Shown here: positions 1 through 6,763 of the stretch, in pieces | Numbering within the stretch: position 1 is the first letter of the stretch | Layout: each line of letters starts with the position of its first letter | Assembly: GCA_003531585.1 (NCBI GenBank) | Contig: DQFX01000061.1 | Coordinates: 59,493-67,886, forward strand | From: Oscillospiraceae bacterium | Lineage (GTDB): Bacteria > Bacillota > Clostridia > Oscillospirales > Ruminococcaceae | Length of the DNA stretch: 8,394 nucleotides | Direction: 5' to 3' | The notes under the pieces: generated by a model | Told to the model about the DNA's origin: nothing | The model's input: only the letters and a program-made list of their open reading frames with translations | Databases searched by the model: none | Position numbers and translations under genes: made by a program

Positions 1-22
1 AACCGGTTTTTAGAGGTTCCCT

Positions 23-1594
23 TTAGAAATTCAAATACATAAAAGCGGATGCGTCATATCCAGAACCATATATTCCAAAAATAAGTACTGCAAAAATTCC
101 GGCAAGGTAGCATATACACTGGAAAATGATATTCTGCTGGGCTATCTTTTCGCGGACATTTATACCGTTTTCGTTGGCGATGCTGACCGCAAGAAGAATC
201 AGCATTGAAAGGATCAGCACATTCCAGTTTGCAGCGTCTAGACCGAGCGTCAATAGTGTTCCGTCTGTAAATACCCAAGGATTATAAACTGTGAACATGC
301 TCTTTATCATTTTAAATGCTGCCATCAGTCCGTTTCCTCTGAACAGGACGTAACCAACGAGCACGATCAGAAAGGTTCTAACTATCTGGAACAGTTTATA
401 GCTAAAGCAGTCCGTCTTTATTCTCAGCAGCTTTGTGAGTTTTTCATAGACCGGCGCGAGGAGCGAGGACGCAATGATGATCATTCCGTAGTAGATACCC
501 CACGCAGCATAGTGCCAGTCAGCGCCATGCCATATGCCGGTTATTAGCCACACCACAGCCAGTCCGGCTATAGTCGGAATATTTGTTTTTACAAACTTGG
601 GGAGCTTTTTGCTCTTGGCAACTTTCTGGAACAGTTTTGTCCTGATTATCGGGTAAAACAGGTAGTCCCTGAACCATGTTCCGAGGGTAATATGCCATCT
701 GCGCCAGAATTCAGCAGTGGATTTTGAAAAATAGGGCGTGCGGAAGTTTTCAGACAGCCTGATACCCAGGGCTTCACCTGCGCCAAGTGCGATATCCATG
801 TATCCGGAGAAGTCCGCATAAAGCTGAACGGCATAGAGGAATACCGCGACCCAAATAACTGCACCGCCATATGGTTTCCAGTTGTCAAACACCGTGTTTA
901 CAAGGAACGCGGCTCTGTCCGCTATCACCATCTTCTTGAAGAAGCCCCACAGCATTCTCACAAGCCCGGATTTCAGCCTGTCGTAGTCAAACTTGCAGGG
1001 CTCAAAAAGCTGCGGCGCGAGGTCGTTGTATCTGCCGATGGGCCCCTGCATGATTTGGGGAAAGAATAAAATAAACAGCGCATATTTCATCGGATTTTTC
1101 TGCGGCTCATACATTCCGCGGTATACATCGATGAGATACCCCGTAGATTGGAAAGTGTAAAAGGAAATGCCAAGAGGAACGATAATATCAAGCGCGGTAA
1201 ATGTACCTCCTGTAATGGCTGAAACGCTCTCCCCCACAAAATTGAAATACTTTGTGAAGGCGAGCATTCCCACATTGAGGATAATTCCTGCCGCGCAGAA
1301 TATTTTCTTGTTTCTCGTGCAGTGCTTGTTGTAGGCTTTCTTTTCGTCCTTTGTAAGTTCGTTTTTCTGAAAATAGCTTGCCTTACGGGAATCCAAGTAC
1401 CCGATCATTCTGGACGAAGCATATATAACGGCGACAGACGCCAGAATATACGGCAAAAACTGCGGCGACGCCTTAGTGTAGAAATAAAAGCTGGCCGCTA
1501 ACAGCCATATCCATCTTAAATTTGGAAAGATCAGATAATACCCTATCAGAACGATAAGAAAAAAAGCGATGAACTCAAACGATGTAAAAATCAT
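23..1594 (-). CDS. MBOAT-family membrane O-acyltransferase (DltB/AlgI-like)
   Basis: This is a 523-aa integral membrane protein with about ten hydrophobic segments spread over its whole length. It is a member of the MBOAT family (DltB, AlgI, PatA type), which moves acyl groups to extracellular polymers. The start MIFTSFEFIAFF is the usual one for the family. The signature EFWRRWHITLGTWFRDYLFYP is present, with His301 in it. The conserved catalytic His lies in W355-H356-G-A-D-W, inside a hydrophobic stretch, and His361 follows. Length is normal for DltB/AlgI relatives and the frame is intact. It is the third gene of the minus-strand operon, 54 nt after the acyl carrier protein gene, so the ACP is the likely acyl donor. 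The ribosome binding site is weak (AGG very close to the ATG). The acyl group and acceptor cannot be read from the sequence, and any partner gene downstream lies outside the window. Confidence 0.95.
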   Translation of the reverse strand: MIFTSFEFIAFFLIVLIGYYLIFPNLRWIWLLAASFYFYTKASPQFLPYILASVAVIYASSRMIGYLDSRKASYFQKNELTKDEKKAYNKHCTRNKKIFCAAGIILNVGMLAFTKYFNFVGESVSAITGGTFTALDIIVPLGISFYTFQSTGYLIDVYRGMYEPQKNPMKYALFILFFPQIMQGPIGRYNDLAPQLFEPCKFDYDRLKSGLVRMLWGFFKKMVIADRAAFLVNTVFDNWKPYGGAVIWVAVFLYAVQLYADFSGYMDIALGAGEALGIRLSENFRTPYFSKSTAEFWRRWHITLGTWFRDYLFYPIIRTKLFQKVAKSKKLPKFVKTNIPTIAGLAVVWLITGIWHGADWHYAAWGIYYGMIIIASSLLAPVYEKLTKLLRIKTDCFSYKLFQIVRTFLIVLVGYVLFRGNGLMAAFKMIKSMFTVYNPWVFTDGTLLTLGLDAANWNVLILSMLILLAVSIANENGINVREKIAQQNIIFQCICYLAGIFAVLIFGIYGSGYDASAFMYLNF

Positions 1595-1648
1595 TACCTG
1601 TATAACACCTCAATACCAGCCAGATCATCAGGATTTATGCAGATACGG

Positions 1649-1888
1649 TTATATCTGTTCCTCTATTGCGTCGATCATATCTCCTACGTTCTTCATGGAA
1701 ACGACCGTTTTCATGTCGAAGGAAACGTCAAACTCGTCTTCGACCGCCGATATAAGTGTAATGTGAATCAGGCTGTCCCATTCTTCGATATCATTTGCAT
1801 TGGTCTGTTCAGTCACAACGATATCGTTATTGTCAAAGACATCGTGGAATACTTCGTTGAGTTTCTCTAAAATTTCAGTTCTGTTCAT
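1649..1888 (-). CDS. Acyl carrier protein
   Basis: A 79-aa acidic protein with the acyl carrier fold pattern. The phosphopantetheine attachment motif is E-W-D-S-L with Ser39 as the attachment site, near the middle as expected. It is a dedicated carrier rather than the fatty-acid AcpP, judging by the context and by DSLIHI in place of the AcpP-type DSLDTVE. The ATG lies 14 nt inside the end of the FkbH-like gene, and AAGGTGG about 9 nt upstream serves as ribosome binding site, so translation of the two is probably coupled. The neighbours suggest that the FkbH-like protein charges it and the MBOAT protein unloads it. It resembles DltC (D-alanyl carrier) in size and arrangement, but there is no DltA-type adenylating enzyme in the window. 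Confidence 0.95.
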   Translation of the reverse strand: MNRTEILEKLNEVFHDVFDNNDIVVTEQTNANDIEEWDSLIHITLISAVEDEFDVSFDMKTVVSMKNVGDMIDAIEEQI

Positions 1889-3668
1889 TGTTTGTTACCA
1901 CCTTAATTACTTTATTTTTGTTTTCGTAGTTATCAATTTCAAGTTCCCATTCAGAATCGCCGTTTTCCTGTTCACTGATTTTCGTGAAACCAAGGGCGCC
2001 GTAAAATTCCCTGACCATGCTGTTTTTGGGAGTCTTGAAATAATAGCCTTTAAGTGTTTTTATGCCCTGTTTCTTTGCCTGTTCAACAAGGCTGTCGAGC
2101 ATGGCTAGCTCCATGTCGCGCTTGAGCACACGGCAGCTCATCAGCCAGAGTTCGATATGAAGGACTGTGCCTTCTTTTCGTCCCAGAACGACGGTGATCA
2201 CACCGTTGTCGCCGTACTTATCCTCTAGCTTTCCATACAGACGAACGTATCTGTCGTCTGCCATGACCGCTTCCATTTCAGCCTGTGTAAACCGCTTTGT
2301 CGTGAGGTTGAACTGATTTGATTTGTTGGTAAGCTGTGCGATACGCTGGATATACACATCATCAAAATCCTTGATAACTGCCGTCATGTTCAGCGAAAGC
2401 AGGTAATCCGTATAATTCGTGAATGTGCTTTCCAGCTTAGCGCGTTCAACATTCGCCTTATACATTTCATTTCGCTTTATATCATCTTCGGAAAGGTTAG
2501 TTACCTCGAAATACCCATTTCTGTCGATATTTGTGATATATTGTTCCACCTTACCGATTTCCGGTACAGCGGTGCCGGGAACATTTTCACGAACAATGCC
2601 TCTCTCTACGGGATTATCGTCAACAAAGACAAGGCTGTCAGGGAGAATATTCAGCTCCCTGGCGATCTGCATTACATTTTCATCTTTATTGAGCCAGTTC
2701 GCCTTAATGATTATGAAGTCGTCGGGCTTCAATGTCGCGGCAGGGTGGTTCAGACCGGCGATAGCGTTCTCGTGGTCGTTCTTTGAGCATACGTTTAGCA
2801 TTACGCCAAGCTGTTTGTGGTCAAGAAGGTACTTCTGGAACTCGCTGAACACCTGCCCCATCGACGTTTCATGACCTATTTCGATGCCCTCGACGCCGTC
2901 ATCACCGACAACACCGCCCCAGAGCGTATTGTCAAGGTCGAGAACGAACGCCTTTTTGTTCTTGCCCAGCAGCGACTTTATGATATTCGCAAGATTGAGC
3001 GAAAACTGCGGAATGGCATTCAGATCCAGAATGTATTTATACATGTGCCACACAAAAGGATCTGCCCATTTTGACAGTCCGTAGTCGGCAGACAGGTAGT
3101 TTATATCGTTTATGAAAAAATTCTTGCTTTTCTGTGCGTATTCATAGAATTTCATGTTCAGGGAAGCCGCGAAGTTGATCGAACCGTGCAGGTCTGAAGC
3201 TTCCTTGTTGCCCATCAGACGATAGAAGGGCATTTCAAAGTTGTTTTGAATTATGACCGCTCCGAATTTGCTGAACAGCTTTTCCCACATTACACGGAAA
3301 TGCTCATACTGCCTGTCGAGCTTATCGCTGATCGCTGCCGCGTCATCGGAAATAGCAGGAAGCTCTGTAATGTTCCTGAACGATGTATGTATAAAGATTA
3401 TTTCCGGCTTGAACTCGTCAAGCTCCGGATTGTCGAACATCGCGTCCTGCCAGTACTGATTGAACTCCGACTCGTAAAATGTCGGTCTGATTCCATAGTT
3501 CAGCAGAAAAAGTTCCAGTATATCAATTATATCGTGCGTAGTCGATCCGCCGAGAACAGCAATTCGTTTTTCAATAAACGGTTTGTCGGTTTTCAACAGC
3601 TCTTTTTTTATCGAGCGCCTTTTTTTCATTATATAACCAGGATCAAAAGGATATTCTAATTCTCTCAT
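1875..3668 (-). CDS. FkbH-like protein: HAD-IIIC phosphatase domain with GNAT domain
   Basis: A 597-aa cytoplasmic protein of the FkbH/HAD-IIIC family. Residues ~35-220 form an SGNH-like N-terminal domain (VLGGSTTHD, Ser42). The HAD domain follows: motif I is D244-L-D246-N-T-L-W-G-G, the middle motif is NVCSKND at 292-298, and motif IV is VFVDDNP at 348-354. Residues ~425-585 are a GNAT-like acyltransferase domain (ELWLMSCRVLKR; FYGALGF). Characterised FkbH proteins take 1,3-bisphosphoglycerate, remove phosphate and load glyceryl onto an ACP; the adjacent ACP gene fits that. The start at 3668 is chosen because AGGGGG (3674-3679) is 5 nt upstream of it. The ATG at 3671 would be only 2 nt from that site, and an in-frame TTG at 3686 has no ribosome binding site. 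Substrate is inferred from the family; lactyl or another hydroxyacyl group is possible. Confidence 0.92.
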   Translation of the reverse strand: MRELEYPFDPGYIMKKRRSIKKELLKTDKPFIEKRIAVLGGSTTHDIIDILELFLLNYGIRPTFYESEFNQYWQDAMFDNPELDEFKPEIIFIHTSFRNITELPAISDDAAAISDKLDRQYEHFRVMWEKLFSKFGAVIIQNNFEMPFYRLMGNKEASDLHGSINFAASLNMKFYEYAQKSKNFFINDINYLSADYGLSKWADPFVWHMYKYILDLNAIPQFSLNLANIIKSLLGKNKKAFVLDLDNTLWGGVVGDDGVEGIEIGHETSMGQVFSEFQKYLLDHKQLGVMLNVCSKNDHENAIAGLNHPAATLKPDDFIIIKANWLNKDENVMQIARELNILPDSLVFVDDNPVERGIVRENVPGTAVPEIGKVEQYITNIDRNGYFEVTNLSEDDIKRNEMYKANVERAKLESTFTNYTDYLLSLNMTAVIKDFDDVYIQRIAQLTNKSNQFNLTTKRFTQAEMEAVMADDRYVRLYGKLEDKYGDNGVITVVLGRKEGTVLHIELWLMSCRVLKRDMELAMLDSLVEQAKKQGIKTLKGYYFKTPKNSMVREFYGALGFTKISEQENGDSEWELEIDNYENKNKVIKVVTNNEQN

Positions 3669-3702
3669 CATAGCCCCCTGACGCAAAGTGTAAATCGGTT
3701 AC

Positions 3703-3719
3703 TGCGGTGTTAAGCCGCA
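3703..3719 (-). other. Small hairpin in the 5' leader of the FkbH operon
   Basis: A 5-bp perfect inverted repeat (TGCGG/CCGCA) with a 7-nt loop sits in the ~90-nt untranslated leader between the operon promoter and the FkbH start. It has no following T-run, so it is not a terminator. It may only be chance or may stabilise the message. No riboswitch class was recognised. Confidence 0.25.
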
Positions 3720-3766
3720 TGTCTGTCGTTTATGATCTTATATGGCAAGAAACATTACCTCATTTA

Positions 3767-3796
3767 ATTATACTCCTTTTTATATTTTCTTGTCAA
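3767..3796 (-). promoter_or_regulatory. Consensus sigma-A promoter for the FkbH-ACP-MBOAT operon
   Basis: On the minus strand the -35 is TTGACA (3791-3796) and the -10 is TATAAT (3767-3772). Both match consensus perfectly, with an 18-nt A-rich spacer (3773-3790). Transcription would begin near 3760, about 90 nt before the FkbH start at 3668. The strength suggests that the operon is well expressed unless repressed; no clear operator dyad was seen at the site. Confidence 0.85.
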
Positions 3797-3901
3797 GCTG
3801 TTTTAAATACCAACGCTATATCATTATAGGTGCGTCTGCATTTTTAACTTCAGACCGCCGGAGGTTTTTCCTCAGAACCCTGTTATTTTTGCAAAAATAT
3901 A

Positions 3902-3930
3902 TTGAAATATAGTATATTATGTGTTAAAAT
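3902..3930 (+). promoter_or_regulatory. Probable promoter of the GHKL-ATPase operon
   Basis: TTGAAA (3902-3907) and TAAAAT (3925-3930) are separated by 17 nt inside a very AT-rich stretch. Each differs from consensus at one position. Transcription would start near 3937, giving a short leader before the ATG at 3964. An overlapping alternative is TTGCAA (3889-3894) with TATATT (3913-3918) at an 18-nt spacing. It diverges from the FkbH promoter, about 105 bp away. Confidence 0.6.
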
Positions 3931-3950
3931 ATAAGCACACCATTTATGTC

Positions 3951-3955
3951 AGGAG
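3951..3955 (+). promoter_or_regulatory. Ribosome binding site that sets the ATPase start
   Basis: AGGAG lies 8 nt before the ATG at 3964. The upstream in-frame ATG at 3946 precedes this site and has no ribosome binding site of its own, so translation most likely begins at 3964, removing six residues from the longest possible reading. Confidence 0.8.
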
Positions 3956-3963
3956 TTGAGATA

Positions 3964-5910
3964 ATGAGCATCGACTGGAACTTTCCCGGCAACAATTTCG
4001 GCACGCTGAGCGGTATCGGAGAAGCCGGGATAGAGACTTTCAAAGGCTCGCCCTGCCGTTCCCTCGCAAGGGAGATATGCCAGAATTCCCTCGACGCAAG
4101 GCTGGATCCCGGCAAGCCGGTCAGGGTCGAATTTTCTTTGTCATACATTTCGCCCGGCGATATAAAGCAGTTCGATTCTCTCAGGGACGCTTTTAAATCC
4201 TGCCGCAGCTTCTGGAAGGAGCAGGGCAATAAGAAAACCGTGGATTTCTTCACCAGGGCGCTGAAACGTTCTGAATCTGATAAGATACCCATGCTTCGCA
4301 TAAGCGACTTCAACACGACCGGACTTACCGGTTCGGACAAGGAATATAACTCCCCGTGGCAGAATCTTGTAAAGGCTTCCGGAGTTTCGTCGAAGGGCGG
4401 CTCGTCCGGCGGCAGCTTCGGCATCGGGAAATCTGCTCCGTTCGCCTGCTCGGACTTCCGCACCGTTTTCTACTCAACGCTGGACAACAAAGGGCTGAAA
4501 GCGTTCCAGGGAGTTGCACGGCTGGTCTCCTTCCGGCAGAAAAACTTCCTCGGTCTGGACTCGGACAGCATGACCGCCGGCATGGGGTTCTACGGCGAAA
4601 CCAGAAAAAATGCAGCCATACCGGAGTGCATATCCCTCGATCGTAAATTCCGCCGCCGGACAAGCGGCACAGATGTGTTCATCGCCGCGTTCTCCGAGGG
4701 GAAGAACTGGCAGGACGATATCATCAGGTCGGTGCTTTCGGAATTCCTGATATCCGTTTTCCAGAACGATCTGGTGGTAAGCGTGGGCGATACCGAGATA
4801 TCTTCTGAGACCCTTCCGGCGCTCGTGGAAAAATACCGCGAGGTCATCCCGGAAGTATTCAACTATTATCAGGCGATGACATCCGACGAGGCTGTAGTGA
4901 TAAGCGAGCGCTTTCAGGATCTGGGCACGATAGAGCTGCATCTTCTTATTCAGAAGGACCTGCACCGCAAGATACTCATGAGCCGCAGCAGCGGAATGAA
5001 GATATTCGACCAGAATCGTATTTCTGGTACTATATTCTTCGCAGGAGTATGTATCCTTAAAGACGAAAAGATAAACGCGTATTTCAGGGAGATGGAGAAT
5101 CCCCAGCATGACGCATGGGAGCCAGAGCGCCACAGCGAACCCTCCGCCGCGAAGAAAAATAAACAGGCTCTGTCCAGGCGGCTGAAGGAGATAGTGCAGC
5201 AGTATGGAATGCAGACCACTCTCGAGGAGGTTGACGCAGAGGGAATGGGAGAATTCCTGCCGGACGACGAGGGCGTATCCGACGGCGGCGATAAAACCGA
5301 GACCATAAGCAGCGTCACCAAAGATTTTGACGTTGCCATGTCGGATATCCAGACAGGACAGAAAGGCTCGGAAAACTATGCGGATTCCGATGGCGCCCCC
5401 GCTGACTGCGGAATGGGTATCGCCGAAGGTGAAAGCAGCGGCGGCACCGGAAGCAATGATATGTACGATGATGAAAACAGTTCCGGGTCGGGAGGCGGTT
5501 TCGGCGGCGGGGACAGTGAAGGTACGGACGGTGAAGGAACCGATATTTTTCAGGTCGGCGTTGAGGACCCGTTTAGCGATTCTGTCGTCAAGAAGAAAAT
5601 CGAAATGCGCATCATGCGTGTAAGGCTGTTCATGACCGACCCCAGACAGCACCGGTACCGTCTGATATTCACGCCGTCAAAGAGCGCACAGTGGGGATAT
5701 TTACAGTTCCAGCTTTCGGGAGAGCAGAGCGCCGTTGACGTTAAGGTGCGGGATTCGTTCCTTGCCAGCAGCGGGAAAAAGCTGTCCTGCCAGGACAACG
5801 AAATAATTCTCGGAAGCTTTTCCGCAGGTCAGCGGCTGTCGGTGGATTTCACTATTGACTACGCGGAGCAAAGCTCGATGGAGGTGAAGCTGTATGGATA
5901 TCAGATCTAA
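3964..5910 (+). CDS. GHKL-fold ATPase (MutL/MORC-like), putative defence-system ATPase
   Basis: A 648-aa soluble protein with no signal peptide or membrane segment. The N-terminal GHKL ATP-binding domain shows the N box R-E37-I-C-Q-N41-S-L-D44-A, the G1 box D115-F-N-T-T-G120-L, and the G2 box G150-S-F-G-I-G-K156-S-A-P-F. A probable transducer-like part follows, up to a conserved-looking HDAWEPERH (382-390). Residues ~431-535 are an acidic linker rich in Gly, Ser and Asp, and 540-648 is a beta-rich C-terminal domain. Proteins of this type occur in MutL/MORC-like restriction-modification and Mza-like loci, where they are thought to act as ATP-driven clamps. I see no MutL endonuclease motif. The gene heads a three-gene operon and overlaps the next gene by 17 nt. 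The ATPase fold is well supported; a defence role is inferred. Confidence 0.88.
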   Translation: MSIDWNFPGNNFGTLSGIGEAGIETFKGSPCRSLAREICQNSLDARLDPGKPVRVEFSLSYISPGDIKQFDSLRDAFKSCRSFWKEQGNKKTVDFFTRALKRSESDKIPMLRISDFNTTGLTGSDKEYNSPWQNLVKASGVSSKGGSSGGSFGIGKSAPFACSDFRTVFYSTLDNKGLKAFQGVARLVSFRQKNFLGLDSDSMTAGMGFYGETRKNAAIPECISLDRKFRRRTSGTDVFIAAFSEGKNWQDDIIRSVLSEFLISVFQNDLVVSVGDTEISSETLPALVEKYREVIPEVFNYYQAMTSDEAVVISERFQDLGTIELHLLIQKDLHRKILMSRSSGMKIFDQNRISGTIFFAGVCILKDEKINAYFREMENPQHDAWEPERHSEPSAAKKNKQALSRRLKEIVQQYGMQTTLEEVDAEGMGEFLPDDEGVSDGGDKTETISSVTKDFDVAMSDIQTGQKGSENYADSDGAPADCGMGIAEGESSGGTGSNDMYDDENSSGSGGGFGGGDSEGTDGEGTDIFQVGVEDPFSDSVVKKKIEMRIMRVRLFMTDPRQHRYRLIFTPSKSAQWGYLQFQLSGEQSAVDVKVRDSFLASSGKKLSCQDNEIILGSFSAGQRLSVDFTIDYAEQSSMEVKLYGYQI

Positions 5911-6763
5911 GCTGTACCCTTATCCGGTGCTGTCCTCGGCGAACGACGACTACACCGGCAGCAGCTTTACATTCACGCCGAATATCAGCAAAGGCCCGCG
6001 GGAGGTCGTGTTTGACTTTGCGCTGAATTTGCAGGACAGCACGCTGCAGCAGCTTATCGGCGAGGGGCAGGCTGAGTTCGTGATACATATAGAGTGTCCG
6101 TACACCGCATTCCGGGAGATAATCAGATGCTCCTCTGAAAGCTGTTCGCGGCACATCGTGGAAAGCAGGCTCAACGGAAAGGTCTCCGTGTGCGCGTTCA
6201 TAGTCGCAAAGCAGGATATACACGGCTATACAAACCCTGCTTTCAACGCGGACTACAGCGACATCAGCTTTGATATCGAGCGCGGCGGGATACTTGCGGT
6301 CGGCGGTCAGTGCAGCGTTGACATAATCAAGGAGACCGACGAGCTGGCAAAGGTGCCGTCCATTTTCTCGATATGCAGGAGCGCGATGGATTCAGATGAA
6401 AGCATGAAAATAGACCTTGACGGGGAAAAAATCGCCATCACGCTGTGCGCGGAAAGTTTCAGCAATTACCGCGTGATGTCCGATTCCCCGGCGTATCTGC
6501 CGGTGTTCCATTCGATACTTATTCTGCCTGCGCTGATATATGTGTTCGAAACGCTTAAGCGCAGCGGCACGGAGGATTTCGAACAGCGGCGCTGGTTCAG
6601 GGCGATACGCAGAACGCTCTCCGCGCAGGGGCTGAAGCTGGATCAGACCACGCTTGACACCTATGAATCATTCGAGCTGGCGCAGAAGCTGCTGGAGCTT
6701 CCGGTAAACAAGGCGATAACTGCTCTGGCACAGCTTGGCGACAGCGTGGAGGACGAACAATGA
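5894..6763 (+). CDS. Uncharacterised protein, second gene of the GHKL-ATPase operon
   Basis: I do not recognise this 289-aa protein. It starts with LYPYPVLSSANDDYTGSSF (7-25), which looks like a family signature. Residues ~1-195 alternate short hydrophobic strands and polar turns, so the fold is probably beta-rich. From ~200 on it is helical, with a hydrophobic helix PVFHSILILPALIYVFETLK (203-222) and a basic segment QRRWFRAIRR (231-240). The hydrophobic helix contains Pro and ends in charged residues, so a buried helix is more likely than a membrane anchor. No nuclease, methyltransferase or helicase motif is visible. The start is supported by GGAGGTGA (5880-5887) 6 nt upstream, inside the end of the ATPase gene, implying coupled translation. 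It is probably a structural or targeting partner of the ATPase; this is inference from context only. Confidence 0.82.
   Translation: MDIRSKLYPYPVLSSANDDYTGSSFTFTPNISKGPREVVFDFALNLQDSTLQQLIGEGQAEFVIHIECPYTAFREIIRCSSESCSRHIVESRLNGKVSVCAFIVAKQDIHGYTNPAFNADYSDISFDIERGGILAVGGQCSVDIIKETDELAKVPSIFSICRSAMDSDESMKIDLDGEKIAITLCAESFSNYRVMSDSPAYLPVFHSILILPALIYVFETLKRSGTEDFEQRRWFRAIRRTLSAQGLKLDQTTLDTYESFELAQKLLELPVNKAITALAQLGDSVEDEQ

Noticed and set aside
3669..3686. Upstream TTG (3686) and ATG (3671) starts for the FkbH-like gene.
   Set aside because: The TTG has no ribosome binding site, and the ATG is too close to AGGGGG. The ATG at 3668 has the best spacing.
3739..3753. A five-codon leader peptide (ATG TTT CTT GCC ATA TAA on the minus strand) in the FkbH operon leader.
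   Set aside because: It is very short, its GAGG is only 2 nt from the ATG, and there is no attenuator structure or run of regulatory codons.
3687..3945. A tRNA, riboswitch, attachment site or CRISPR repeat in the gap between the divergent operons.
   Set aside because: Apart from the two promoters and a small hairpin, no cloverleaf, conserved aptamer, spaced direct repeats or integrase-type core was found.
3946..3963. An upstream ATG that would add six residues to the ATPase.
   Set aside because: The good ribosome binding site (3951-3955) lies downstream of it and serves the ATG at 3964.
4474..5652. A 392-codon open frame on the minus strand inside the ATPase gene.
   Set aside because: It is antisense to a protein with clear GHKL motifs, has no recognisable domain and no convincing ribosome binding site. 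Long antisense frames are common in GC-richer genes.
3964..5910. Calling the ATPase MutL or a histidine kinase.
   Set aside because: The GHKL boxes are shared by several families. There is no H box, phosphoacceptor domain or membrane segment for a kinase, and no MutL endonuclease motif or mutS neighbour.
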